A DNA stretch of 64,000 nt, from assembly GCA_902556405.1 (NCBI GenBank), contig CACDWF010000001.1, positions 248,001 through 312,000 on the forward strand, written 5' to 3'. The translations under genes and the position numbers were made by a program. Below are positions 51,564 to 60,432 of this stretch, one piece after another. Numbering within the stretch: the first letter of the stretch is position 1; each line of letters opens with the position of its first letter. The DNA is from an uncultured Alphaproteobacteria bacterium (GTDB taxonomy: Bacteria > Pseudomonadota > Alphaproteobacteria > Rhodobacterales > Rhodobacteraceae). The notes below the pieces were generated by a model. That model did not search any database. It was given only the letters and a program-made list of their open reading frames with translations, and had not been told where the DNA came from.

Positions 51564-54267
51564 ACTCTAACTCCTCTTCTACATCATCTAATAAATTGAC
51601 AACATAGGTAGTTTTCCTCGCATTTGAAGACTTTGGAAAGCTTATTGCACATGCTGGAATTATGAGGCCGGGGATAGATGTTTGTTGAATTGATCCATCT
51701 AAAAGGTAAACTATTAATAGTCCATTTTTATTGCTTCTTTTCTTTCTATAATCTTCCCGTTTTGGCTTATTCGGCGCCGCTTCATTTATAACTTCCTGAA
51801 GCTCACTCTCAGTTAAATCTAATCTCTCATCATTTGCACTAGTAAGATTTCTTGCTGATAGCAAAAAGGTATTCCCCTCATTTTGATTTTTTCGCTCAAG
51901 TGGTTTCGCTTCGTAATTTCCAAAACTTTGTAAATTGTCTCCGCGAGAACGTGAATATAAAACTAGTGTCCAATTTTCTAGCTCGCTGATTTTATTCATT
52001 TGTTGAATATAGTCTATTATTAAATTCTTCTTCCAGCCTGGCGACGCCTTTTCGTCTACTTGAAATTTTGAGATAAAATCTATTATTTTTTTTGAATTTA
52101 AATTTCTAAAGATGGTATTGCTTGAAACTGTCTCGCCTTTTGGGAATGATTTATTATTGATAAATTGTTTAATGTGATCCAGATTATTTTTCTGGATCTC
52201 TAGCCCAATAGGTGAAACATCAAATCCTGTCATTTCGATATATGTATCGGCAAAAGATATGTTTAATTTTCTAGAGCGGTATTGTTTATTAGTAGCTGTT
52301 ACCAACATCATTCCTGGATGAGAAAGAATTTGCTGTTGATAGTCGAGAGGAGTCAATGTTTCCTTATCCATCGAGATAATTCTATCTCGGAGATTTTCCA
52401 AGGCTAACGATACATGTCCATACCAATTATATAAACGGCCTGTTGTATACAACCGACAGAGATCTTTATACCCGTCCCTGTATCCAAACCAACGACCCAT
52501 CTGCATAAGTGTATCATACATACGTGAACAACGCAGAAAGTAACTGGTTGTAAGATGAGGTAAAGTTAGCCCCCTTGAAAGCTTATCTCCTCCGATCCTT
52601 ATAGAAATCAACCCATTTGGATGTTGATCTTCGTCGATCACATCCTTGTAGTCGCCATTAATTGTATATACATTATGACGTAATCTTCCCACAACTATCC
52701 TAAGTTGTTCCCTTAAAGTTTCTTCAGAAAGTTCTTGATTATCAAAGTCTGTATTAAACAAGTCAATTGCATCAGCTAAACGTTTCTGAGTGCCAATTGC
52801 ATGTTGTTTTATGGCTATCTCATTATACAAGTCTTCAACAAAGTTAAGAACATGATCATAAATTTGACTTTGCACATCTTTGAATCTAGTAACGTGGATG
52901 AGCATTGTCCCATGTTCCTTATCTTGTCCTCTAGCTTGTCGAATAGCAGTAGCTACCAAAAATGAAAGAATTGAGTCGACCATACTTTCGGGAAGTTTTT
53001 CGACTTTCAAATATTTATCGTGTTTGTCAGGAAATGTTTCTATCCAATCGCTTGAATATGTGTCGACGTCGTCAAGATTTCTAAACCAATCTAAACTAGT
53101 TTCTCTATCGTTTGAATCTACGATAGCCTCAGTGGAGTCACTTTCATCTTGAATGGAACCAAAGACTTCTTTAGGTCCTATGTAATTGTCTGACCGACCA
53201 ATACAATGGATAAAATTTCTTGGGAATAAATCGTCTGTATTTTCTACATCTATTAGCGTATTTGCGAATGGTGTCGCAGTGTATCCGATATAAGCACTTC
53301 TACTAAAGAGAGACAAAATCTCTCTTATAAGCCCGTTAATCGTTGAACTTTCATCAATTTTTTTCTTCGTATTTACTGAAGCATTATCAGCTTCGTCATC
53401 AATAAGCAACAATCTCTTGTTTTTATGTTGGTCGTGTCCTTCTGGCAAATATCTCTTAATATGTCTTATTAGATTTTCTAGCGGACCTTTAACTTTTTTA
53501 TTGACCGAATACCCTTCAAACATGCCTGGGTCGTTAGCTTCTAAAAAATCTCGCTCTCGATTAGTCCAGTTAGGCAAACGATGTTTGTCCTTTCTTTTAG
53601 AGTTGTTCATAAGCATTGAGCCAACGCCGCATATTTTATTGCCTTCTGAAGTCAAGCTTGTATTGAAGCCAGTTATTCCTTCTTCAAATCTTTTTTGGGT
53701 TTGAAATCTAAGTGAGTTGTGCATTCCAGACAGGACAATAACAATATCGTATCCGACGTCTAATGCCTTAGCAACAAGTCCCAGGAAATTAGTAGTTTTG
53801 CCAGATTGAACATCCCCTATGACTAGTCCTTTAGAGGACCACGGACCAGTTCTTTCTGGGTTTTCAATTAAGGAAAGTATTTTATCTGTAGAAGCATCCC
53901 ATTTGCCAACTTTGTCAGCATTGTTTCTTTGAAGCATATACTTTTTATAGTCAACCCAAAAAGTACCATCTTCGATAAGGTCTCGCTTTTGACTTAACCA
54001 TTCAATATGCTGATGTTTAAGAACTACACTTGTAGAATCCTCCGCCTTAATAGCGATTTCTGTATTCAGTCTCTCAACCAATAATGCTAACTTAACCTTT
54101 TTGATAATATCTTCAGAAAGGTTATTAAGATTTTTATAAAACTCAAAATATTGTTCAACGCTTCTCATAAGATCTTCTTTTTTCAACAATGAACCGGAAC
54201 CCTCCGATTTATTTAAGTTGGACAAAACTGCCTCAAATATATCTTCTTCAATCTGCTTAATATTCAT
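51550..54267 (-). CDS. Z1-domain superfamily II ATPase
   Basis: 905 residues. Walker A GDVQSGKTTNFLGLVAKALD near 150-170, motif II LIDDEADNAS, motif III GYTATPFANTLID, the Z1 hallmark RIGGDKLSRGLTLPHLTTSYF and QMGRWFGYRDGYKDLCRLYTT. A helicase-like motor of the restriction-like systems described by Iyer, Abhiman and Aravind (2008) for MutL/MORC-related ATPases. It overlaps the GHKL gene by 4 nt and the nuclease gene by 14 nt: one operon. Confidence 0.92.
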   Translation of the reverse strand: MNIKQIEEDIFEAVLSNLNKSEGSGSLLKKEDLMRSVEQYFEFYKNLNNLSEDIIKKVKLALLVERLNTEIAIKAEDSTSVVLKHQHIEWLSQKRDLIEDGTFWVDYKKYMLQRNNADKVGKWDASTDKILSLIENPERTGPWSSKGLVIGDVQSGKTTNFLGLVAKALDVGYDIVIVLSGMHNSLRFQTQKRFEEGITGFNTSLTSEGNKICGVGSMLMNNSKRKDKHRLPNWTNRERDFLEANDPGMFEGYSVNKKVKGPLENLIRHIKRYLPEGHDQHKNKRLLLIDDEADNASVNTKKKIDESSTINGLIREILSLFSRSAYIGYTATPFANTLIDVENTDDLFPRNFIHCIGRSDNYIGPKEVFGSIQDESDSTEAIVDSNDRETSLDWFRNLDDVDTYSSDWIETFPDKHDKYLKVEKLPESMVDSILSFLVATAIRQARGQDKEHGTMLIHVTRFKDVQSQIYDHVLNFVEDLYNEIAIKQHAIGTQKRLADAIDLFNTDFDNQELSEETLREQLRIVVGRLRHNVYTINGDYKDVIDEDQHPNGLISIRIGGDKLSRGLTLPHLTTSYFLRCSRMYDTLMQMGRWFGYRDGYKDLCRLYTTGRLYNWYGHVSLALENLRDRIISMDKETLTPLDYQQQILSHPGMMLVTATNKQYRSRKLNISFADTYIEMTGFDVSPIGLEIQKNNLDHIKQFINNKSFPKGETVSSNTIFRNLNSKKIIDFISKFQVDEKASPGWKKNLIIDYIQQMNKISELENWTLVLYSRSRGDNLQSFGNYEAKPLERKNQNEGNTFLLSARNLTSANDERLDLTESELQEVINEAAPNKPKREDYRKKRSNKNGLLIVYLLDGSIQQTSIPGLIIPACAISFPKSSNARKTTYVVNLLDDVEEELEFDDD

Positions 54268-55712
54268 TTTTGGAACTCTCTATAAATCTCGTCTTTGAAG
54301 CTTGTGAAGGGCTCGGCTTCAACTAAATCGCGGATAGCCATTTCCCTAGGCTTATCAATATCATCTGTGAACTGTAATGCCATTTTTACTAAATCTAGAA
54401 CTTCAGGTAATGAAAAATCTAATTTAGGCTTATCGATATTGTCATCATTCTCCTCTATCTGTATCATTGAGGTCGGCACCGACTTTTCTAACAATTTTAT
54501 AAAGTTAGTAACATCAGAACTTTTTCCATTATAATTTTTTTTGATTAATTTTAGTACAGGGTGTTCTTTATTGATCTCAAACATCAATTTTCCACTTCTG
54601 GATCTTTTCGGTTCCCATACAAAACTTTTTGATCCAAACTCTCTTCCTGCAGACTTTGCCCTGAATTTTGCTACATCTAAAGCTTCTTTTCTAGTTCTTT
54701 TTGCATAGGCTTCGAGTTTATCTCTATTTATCGCAGGAATACTCACTCGGCTTTTCATAACGTCTATATTCCATGTTTTGTCTAAACTGTTCGGCAAATC
54801 GATGATTATTCTAGCAAGACTGTAGTGTGTATCAGGTTTTTTATCTCTGAGGTTTAGCCAGCTCCCGTTTACAATTAGTCTATTATTTCGATAAACATAA
54901 AAACCTTGTTGTGCGACCCAACCCTTTATTCCGGCATAAAAATCGTAGTCTTTCCCAACGAACTTACTATTGTGTGGCAAAACATAAGGAACAATTTTTA
55001 CATCACCTTCTATAATCTCTGGCGCTGATGGGGTACAATTTGGAGGAATGGGCAGCCAAGGTTTGACGTTCTCTGCATTGACGGTTATCGAAAATTGTTT
55101 CTTTTCCAAAAAACGACCGAATATTGTTCCCAAGTAAGCAGCCAAATCGGCACCCATTTGACGGAACGTTTCAATTTTTATTGCAGTTTTTTTCAAGTTG
55201 TCGCACTTTTTCCATACAATAAGAGTTCCAAATTCTTTTAATTGAGCAGGAAATTTACTTGCCCAGGTTGGCATATTTTTCTTCACGAGCCATTTCTGTC
55301 GTTCTTCGACCAAATCCAGGTCCCAGCATCGAAATGCAACTTCAGTACTTTTTGTTTTTGAGAAAACATTTAACTCCCTTGCAATTGAAAAGGAAGCCGC
55401 TTTTAAACCTAATCCAAAGCGACCAAGATCATTTTTTTCTCTTTTATCATTAGGATTTTTTGAACCAAGAGACATATTGATAGCTAGATCCTCTTCGGTC
55501 ATTCCTTCACCATTATCAAGGATATATATATATGGATCAGATTCATTCCATTCTAAATGAACAACAATTTCTGTAGCCTTCGCTGTTATAGAGTTGTCTA
55601 TAAGATCACAGATTGCAGTATTGAATGTATAACCAAAGTTTCGTACTGACTCTATTAAGCTACTTCCTGGAGGAAGTTCTTCCAAATCTTCTGAATAGAG
55701 TTTATTGGCCAA
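54264..55712 (-). CDS. GHKL ATPase (MutL/MORC-like)
   Basis: 482 residues. Bergerat-fold motifs: N-box CDLIDNSITAKATEI, G1 ILDNGEGM, G2 GRFGLGLKAAS; the second domain resembles the MutL/MORC S5 transducer (YRNNRLIVNGSWLNL, SRVSIPAINRDKLEAY). ATP-driven dimer clamp expected to act with the Z1 ATPase and nuclease. It is the first gene of the operon and lacks a strong ribosome binding site. No methyltransferase gene accompanies it. Confidence 0.9.
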   Translation of the reverse strand: MANKLYSEDLEELPPGSSLIESVRNFGYTFNTAICDLIDNSITAKATEIVVHLEWNESDPYIYILDNGEGMTEEDLAINMSLGSKNPNDKREKNDLGRFGLGLKAASFSIARELNVFSKTKSTEVAFRCWDLDLVEERQKWLVKKNMPTWASKFPAQLKEFGTLIVWKKCDNLKKTAIKIETFRQMGADLAAYLGTIFGRFLEKKQFSITVNAENVKPWLPIPPNCTPSAPEIIEGDVKIVPYVLPHNSKFVGKDYDFYAGIKGWVAQQGFYVYRNNRLIVNGSWLNLRDKKPDTHYSLARIIIDLPNSLDKTWNIDVMKSRVSIPAINRDKLEAYAKRTRKEALDVAKFRAKSAGREFGSKSFVWEPKRSRSGKLMFEINKEHPVLKLIKKNYNGKSSDVTNFIKLLEKSVPTSMIQIEENDDNIDKPKLDFSLPEVLDLVKMALQFTDDIDKPREMAIRDLVEAEPFTSFKDEIYREFQK

Positions 55713-55873
55713 ATAGCTTACCCGTCAAAAATAAATTTATTACATAGAATATAGTGATGTTAACAGATATCTTTTCGTGATTAAATTTTATAATCTTAAT
55801 TCCCAAGAGATTCTAAAGCCAAAAATAAATAGTTGACTACTATATAAATTTTAATTATTTTGCACACTCAAAA

Positions 55874-55959
55874 ATTATCTTCCTTTTATTTTTAAAAATT
55901 TCTCAACTGCATACGGTTGGTAAAAGTTAATAAATTTTTAAAAATAAAAGGAAGATAAT
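55874..55959. promoter_or_regulatory. perfect 28-bp inverted repeat covering a ribosome binding site
   Basis: Arms at 55874-55901 and 55932-55959 are perfect complements over 28 bp, separated by 30 nt that contain a smaller CAAC/GTTG hairpin. The right arm includes AAGGAAG, the ribosome binding site of the gene at 55961, 1 nt before its ATG. An RNA hairpin would hide that site; a DNA-binding protein or a small mobile element is the alternative explanation. Confidence 0.75.
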
Positions 55960-55960
55960 C

Positions 55961-56443
55961 ATGACAATCCAAGCAAAAATTCCATCAAATCTCGAAATGA
56001 CCATTTCAGCTGAGGCACTTGAAAAAACTCAGTTTCTTCTCAAGTCCCTTGGTTTTGATCTATTTGAAATGTGGCAGCATGACTCCGGGCTTTGCTATGA
56101 GATTTGGAAAAGCGAAAAAAACTCTGTTCGGGTAAATATATCTCAGGATCTATCACATAAAGACGCTTCTAGGTCCGATATTGTAGAAGAGGTTGATTAT
56201 CTCTATTGGGAGCTAAGAGCTATAAAAAATATACTTATTGATCATGTTTATGAACCAGATGTTGAAAATTTGGGAATTGAAAAAACGCCTCAACAGGAAT
56301 TTGCAGAAGCTGTAGCGTCAGTGAAAGACCTAGACGCTTTTGAAGATTCTGAAAAAACTTTCTTGTTCAAAAAGCATGTTGATCCGATACTGATAGCATA
56401 CTTATCTATGGATCAGGATCAGAGAAAAGCCATACAGCAGTAG
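55961..56443 (+). CDS. hypothetical protein, 160 aa, first gene of helicase operon
   Basis: Starts MTIQAKIPSNLEMTISAEAL; soluble, acidic, with a Trp-rich core (FEMWQHDSGLCYEIWKSEKN, DYLYWELRAIKN). No family recognised. Its ribosome binding site lies in the right arm of a 28-bp inverted repeat, so its translation, and that of the coupled helicase 11 nt downstream, may be tightly controlled. Confidence 0.72.
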   Translation: MTIQAKIPSNLEMTISAEALEKTQFLLKSLGFDLFEMWQHDSGLCYEIWKSEKNSVRVNISQDLSHKDASRSDIVEEVDYLYWELRAIKNILIDHVYEPDVENLGIEKTPQQEFAEAVASVKDLDAFEDSEKTFLFKKHVDPILIAYLSMDQDQRKAIQQ

Positions 56444-56454
56444 GAGGCATAAAA

Positions 56455-58644
56455 ATGTTAGAACTTAATCAAGAACAAAGATTGGCTGCTGAACACTCAA
56501 GCGCTCGTTTGCTTGTCCTAGCTGGACCAGGAACAGGTAAGACAAGTACTCTAGTTGGAAGATATCTATATTTACTAAAACAAGGTGTTGAGCCAGAGAA
56601 AATTTTATGCTGTGCATTCTCAAGAAAAGCTGCAGACGAGATAAGAAGTAGAATAAATACGGAAAGGGGTACGGATTTAGATCAGGACAACCTCACAACT
56701 TTTCATGCGTTAGGCAACAGAATTGTTAGAAATTATTCCGCTTTAATAGAATTGAATCCTCCGGAAACAATACTGTCTCAAGCTTTTCAAAGAGTAGCTA
56801 TTATCAGAAGTATTAGAATAGAAAATGAGGAAGCATTAAATGAAACAGATGAAGATAGGGATATCAATAATACAGAGATCCTTAGTCAGATTGATATTTT
56901 TAGGCAAAACTTGCTTGACGTAGAAGACGCCGGTGTCAAAGCAAGTGAAACATCAGATACGCTACTAAATCTAGCTGCTAGAATCTATCCATATTATGAA
57001 AAGCATCTGACAGATAATAATAAAATAGATTTTGAAAGAATGATTCACTACGCCATTAAAATTCTAGATCAGGATGTGAAGGGAAATAAACAAATTGTCA
57101 AAAAGTATGAACATGTTCTTGTTGATGAGTTTCAGGATATAAATTTTTCTCAAAAAAGAATGATGGATCGTATTTTAGAAGGCGGAGCAAAGTATTGGGT
57201 TGTTGGAGATGATGACCAAGCAATCTATGGTTGGAGAGGAAGCGACGTAAAATTCATATTAGAATTTGAACAGGATTATCCTGGAGCTAAAAAAGTAAAC
57301 CTTAAACAAAACTATAGGTCCGGTCGTTCGATTGTCTATCTTGCGAAAGAGCTGGCATCTTATCTAACCTCAAGGCATGACAAAATGTTAACCGCCGTTA
57401 CCGAGGCGAAAGGTCAAGCTAGAATATTTGATTTTGCAAATGAAGAAACCGAAGCATCTGGTGTTGTAGACCTTATTCGATCTCGGAAGGAAGCAGGCGT
57501 CAATAATAATGAAATTGCTGTTCTTGCTAGAACTAATCAACTTCCTGCGGCAGTAGCTGCAAAATTAGCACTAGCCGATATTCCCTATTTTACAAAAGAT
57601 GGATCAGGTTTATTTTCGGACAAATATTCAAAGCAGCTAATAAGTGCTATTGCTATCAGCGATGGTCAAAATTTGGATAGAAGGTATGCTATTAAGATTT
57701 CCAACCAATTGGAAAGCTTCGCTACCAATTTAGCGACTAATCCATGGCCAGTCAAAGTTGCTTCGTTATCTACCTTTTTAACAAATAGAATATCAGGGTC
57801 AGACAGGCTCACTGATGATGAGAAACTAGAAGCAACAGAACAAATCAAAATTCATAAAGACTATCTTGCATCCTATCCTGGATCGGACGTGGTATTTGAA
57901 AAATTGAATGCCTTTACTAATGCGACCGAAAATTCTGATGCAGTTTATGTCGGTACAATTCATGGGGCAAAAGGTTTAGAATGGAATAGTGTTTTTATAA
58001 TTGGGTGGGAAGAGTCGGTTTTACCTCATTCACTGGCTGTGAATAGACTTGATGAAGAAAGACGACTCGCTTATGTCGGTATAACGCGGGCAAAAGAGTA
58101 TCTAAGCATGTCGCACGTAAATAAACGAAACGGAACAGAAAAGGTTCCGTCCCAATTTTTGTCTGACTTGGTTAGAAGATTGAAGGAACAAGTTCAACCT
58201 AATCAACCTGTCGAGGCAAATCAAAGGGAAAGACTATTTGGGTCAGAGGTTGTTAAGAATCGCAAGAAGCTTATAGACAGAGTGGAAGAGAATCGGAGAG
58301 AAACTGTAGTAGAATTCAATGCGGCAGACGGTTTATTATCTCATGAAGGGTACAGTGCAAGCAAAAATGGCCCCACAGACCAAAGACGTCAGAGAATTTT
58401 ACAAAATATTTTTATCGGAGATGTTCAGATTCCAGAATTTATATCAGAAAGCGTTCTTACCCAATGGGGAAAGCCAAGATCCCAAGAGAGGTTCGATAAA
58501 TTAAGGAATTCAATTAACTCCTTTAAAAGTCTTAACGAGGGAAGAAGAAATAGGTCAGATGAGGCGATAAGAAAATGGGAAAAAGATATAGAGTATCTGG
58601 ATAATGTACTCATTAAATCTATCGAGAGTAATGATGAATCTTGA
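56455..58644 (+). CDS. UvrD/Rep-like superfamily I helicase
   Basis: 729 residues. Motifs: Q LNQEQRLAAEH, I LAGPGTGKTST, Ia FSRKAADEI, II VLVDEFQDIN, III VVGDDDQAIYGWRGSD, IV LKQNYRSG, V VGTIHGAKGLEWNSVFI and VI EERRLAYVGITRAK. AGGAGG precedes the ATG. It ends with a basic region in place of a recognised nuclease. It differs from housekeeping UvrD in context: sandwiched between a small unknown protein and a GIY-YIG-like nuclease, reminiscent in logic of helicase-nuclease defence pairs such as GajB with GajA. Confidence 0.92.
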   Translation: MLELNQEQRLAAEHSSARLLVLAGPGTGKTSTLVGRYLYLLKQGVEPEKILCCAFSRKAADEIRSRINTERGTDLDQDNLTTFHALGNRIVRNYSALIELNPPETILSQAFQRVAIIRSIRIENEEALNETDEDRDINNTEILSQIDIFRQNLLDVEDAGVKASETSDTLLNLAARIYPYYEKHLTDNNKIDFERMIHYAIKILDQDVKGNKQIVKKYEHVLVDEFQDINFSQKRMMDRILEGGAKYWVVGDDDQAIYGWRGSDVKFILEFEQDYPGAKKVNLKQNYRSGRSIVYLAKELASYLTSRHDKMLTAVTEAKGQARIFDFANEETEASGVVDLIRSRKEAGVNNNEIAVLARTNQLPAAVAAKLALADIPYFTKDGSGLFSDKYSKQLISAIAISDGQNLDRRYAIKISNQLESFATNLATNPWPVKVASLSTFLTNRISGSDRLTDDEKLEATEQIKIHKDYLASYPGSDVVFEKLNAFTNATENSDAVYVGTIHGAKGLEWNSVFIIGWEESVLPHSLAVNRLDEERRLAYVGITRAKEYLSMSHVNKRNGTEKVPSQFLSDLVRRLKEQVQPNQPVEANQRERLFGSEVVKNRKKLIDRVEENRRETVVEFNAADGLLSHEGYSASKNGPTDQRRQRILQNIFIGDVQIPEFISESVLTQWGKPRSQERFDKLRNSINSFKSLNEGRRNRSDEAIRKWEKDIEYLDNVLIKSIESNDES

Positions 58645-59344
58645 TGATTATAGATTTAAACTAAGAGATAAAAACTCCCGTTTTAAAGACAGATTGTTTA
58701 AAGACCATGTTACTAGCGATTTAGTAGAGGCGGGAGGTTTGTTTCTTTCTCTTGCTAAACCTGACATTGAGATAGCCACGTTAATCGATCATGAGCTTCG
58801 GAAAAGAAAATCTTTAGAGAGAACTTCTGAAAATGTTGAAGCATGTAAAGAAATACAAAATGCTTTTAAAAAGGCTAATATTGAGCCGATAGAATGGCTA
58901 TTTCGCGCCAGAGTAAGGTTAAGAACACTTCACAATGCACCAGACGGGTTTGGAACATTTTCTACATATGTTATTTTGATAGACTGGTTAGATAAAAATA
59001 ATAATTATGGAGTTTATGTTGGTCAAAGTCGTAAGTTACCTGATGAGAGATTTTTGCAACACATTGAAGGAGTAAAGGCGGGACAGAATGTTGAGGAGCG
59101 GGGTGTTCAGCTGCTGTGGTCTTTAATGCCGTACGCAAATAATGTTCTCAAAGCAAAAACAAGGAAGATGTATGAAAGTGCAGTTCACCATTGCCTAGCA
59201 TCCGTAAAGGCAAAAGGATTTAAAAATGATCTTCTGAAAGTGGGTGGTGACGGGAAAAAACAGGACCCAAATAGTTGGCCGGGCAATTTTCAAATGAAGT
59301 TAAAAATTTTTTTGAGTGATTTCCATGAAAAAAATGAATACTAA
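58634..59344 (+). CDS. GIY-YIG-like nuclease
   Basis: 236 residues. The C-terminal half is GIY-YIG-like: FSTYVILIDWL, GVYVGQSRKLPDERFLQHIEG (second strand with Y-V-G, then Arg and His in the helix), and MYESAVHHCLA, where the Glu would bind the metal. The N-terminal half is helical and unassigned. Start ATG 58634 overlaps the helicase stop by 11 nt; upstream in-frame starts lie inside the helicase gene. It likely nicks or cuts DNA opened by the helicase. Confidence 0.68.
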   Translation: MNLDDYRFKLRDKNSRFKDRLFKDHVTSDLVEAGGLFLSLAKPDIEIATLIDHELRKRKSLERTSENVEACKEIQNAFKKANIEPIEWLFRARVRLRTLHNAPDGFGTFSTYVILIDWLDKNNNYGVYVGQSRKLPDERFLQHIEGVKAGQNVEERGVQLLWSLMPYANNVLKAKTRKMYESAVHHCLASVKAKGFKNDLLKVGGDGKKQDPNSWPGNFQMKLKIFLSDFHEKNEY

Positions 59345-59409
59345 AAGTCACTGGTGAAATAATGATCCAGAGACTTGATTAAAATTATTAATTAATCTAT
59401 AAAGTATCG

Positions 59410-59474
59410 AAGGCTTTTAATTACCAACTTGTGCGCCTTGGAATGGTTCCTTAAGCACTAAAGCGGAGAAAATC
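59410..59474 (+). ncRNA. pseudoknot leader copy 5
   Basis: Helix 1: AAGGC (59410-59414) with GCCTT (59435-59439). Helix 2: GTGC (59431-59434) with GCAC (59455-59458), where copies 2-4 have GTAC with GTAC: a compensated change. Followed by TAAAGCGGAGAAAATC and the ATG 59475. Confidence 0.7.
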
Positions 59475-59633
59475 ATGAAAAATGAGAAAGACACTTCAAG
59501 ACAGTTAATGTTTCTTGAGCCCGTTAGTAATGACACTGACACCGAAGAGTTAGTTGAAAGGCTTATTTTGAAACTAGAAAGTTTTGGTTTCAACATCATT
59601 GGTAAAGATGAGGAAACAAAAGATGAAAGTTAA
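59475..59633 (+). CDS. small leader-controlled protein, 52 aa
   Basis: MKNEKDTSRQLMFLEPVSND, then EELVERLILKLESFGFNIIG. Intact form of the UGA-broken copy at 36262-36420, same length. GGAG before the ATG belongs to the repeated leader. Overlaps the next gene by 11 nt. Function unknown; helical, acidic. Confidence 0.65.
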   Translation: MKNEKDTSRQLMFLEPVSNDTDTEELVERLILKLESFGFNIIGKDEETKDES

Positions 59634-59787
59634 GTGGGTAGAGTTAACTGAAGATGATCCTATTTTTAGACAGGGTTTTATATTATCAAATCAAGGTTCT
59701 AGGCAAATAGAAAAACAAAAAAGTGAACTGAAGCACAAGAAGCCTGGATCCAAACAGAAATCATCTAAGCCTAAGTTCAAAAAATAA
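59623..59787 (+). CDS. small basic protein, 54 aa, second gene of the cassette
   Basis: Starts MKVKWVELTEDDPIFRQGFI, matching the first 22 residues of the gene at 36410, and then differs: a Lys-rich tail (KHKKPGSKQKSSKPKFKK). The ATG at 59623 rather than 59584 is chosen because the homology starts there. A hairpin terminator follows 6 nt after the stop. Function unknown. Confidence 0.6.
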   Translation: MKVKWVELTEDDPIFRQGFILSNQGSRQIEKQKSELKHKKPGSKQKSSKPKFKK

Positions 59788-59793
59788 AAAAAA

Positions 59794-59815
59794 AGAGGGA
59801 CCATAAAGTCCCTCT
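59794..59815. terminator. bidirectional rho-independent terminator
   Basis: AGAGGGAC (59794-59801) and GTCCCTCT (59808-59815) enclose CATAAA. An A-run precedes it on the plus strand, i.e. a U-run for the minus transcript. It lies between two convergent genes (59623-59787 plus; 59825-60172 minus). Confidence 0.8.
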
Positions 59816-59824
59816 CTAATTCAA

Positions 59825-60172
59825 CTAATGAGTTGTTTCTTCTTCCGGGTGATTACCTCTGGAGTATAAAACTTCTACATACATAGTTTTTTTCTCTTCT
59901 ACGAACTTGGATTTCCACACTAGCTCTATCCCCTTATAATCTATAAGGTCGTACCATATTTCGTATGTATTATATTTTTCTACCTGACCCTCAATAATAT
60001 TGATGATACCATCAAGAGCCTCTTGCTTTCCTCTGCTTTCCCTTGAGAGTGTGAGTAAATCTTCCTTTGAATAGAAGGCATCCAATACGGCTGGTGCAAA
60101 ATATATTTCCATCTTCACATCGGAAATCTGGTGGTCGGCTATCACATAAGAAAAGATATTGATGTTATTCAT
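59825..60172 (-). CDS. hypothetical protein, 115 aa
   Basis: Starts MNNINIFSYVIADHQISDVK; ends in an acidic EVLYSRGNHPEEETTH. AAGGAGATT before ATG 60172 decides the start against the longer frame from 60238. It contains NTYEIWYDLIDYKGIELVW in the middle. Resembles small ferredoxin-like (ABM/DUF) proteins in length and strand pattern only. Own terminator at 59794-59815. Confidence 0.65.
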   Translation of the reverse strand: MNNINIFSYVIADHQISDVKMEIYFAPAVLDAFYSKEDLLTLSRESRGKQEALDGIINIIEGQVEKYNTYEIWYDLIDYKGIELVWKSKFVEEKKTMYVEVLYSRGNHPEEETTH

Positions 60173-60432
60173 TTGAATCTCCTTAAAAATCAAAAACCAA
60201 AATGTCAAAAAGCAAACAACAGCTTTAAAGCTGCGCAATGATCTAAGATATTTAAGGATGACTATTGTCTATTATTTATTTAAAAAAATTGCAACAAAAT
60301 ATTTGTATTTCTTAATAATGTTTGAGCTCTTAAAACTGACATATATTTAATCTTCACAAAAAAGTACAAAATTTTATTTTGGGAATTTCTTAGGTGCTTT
60401 TATTGTTCTCTAGCAACTAACGGAATCTGATC

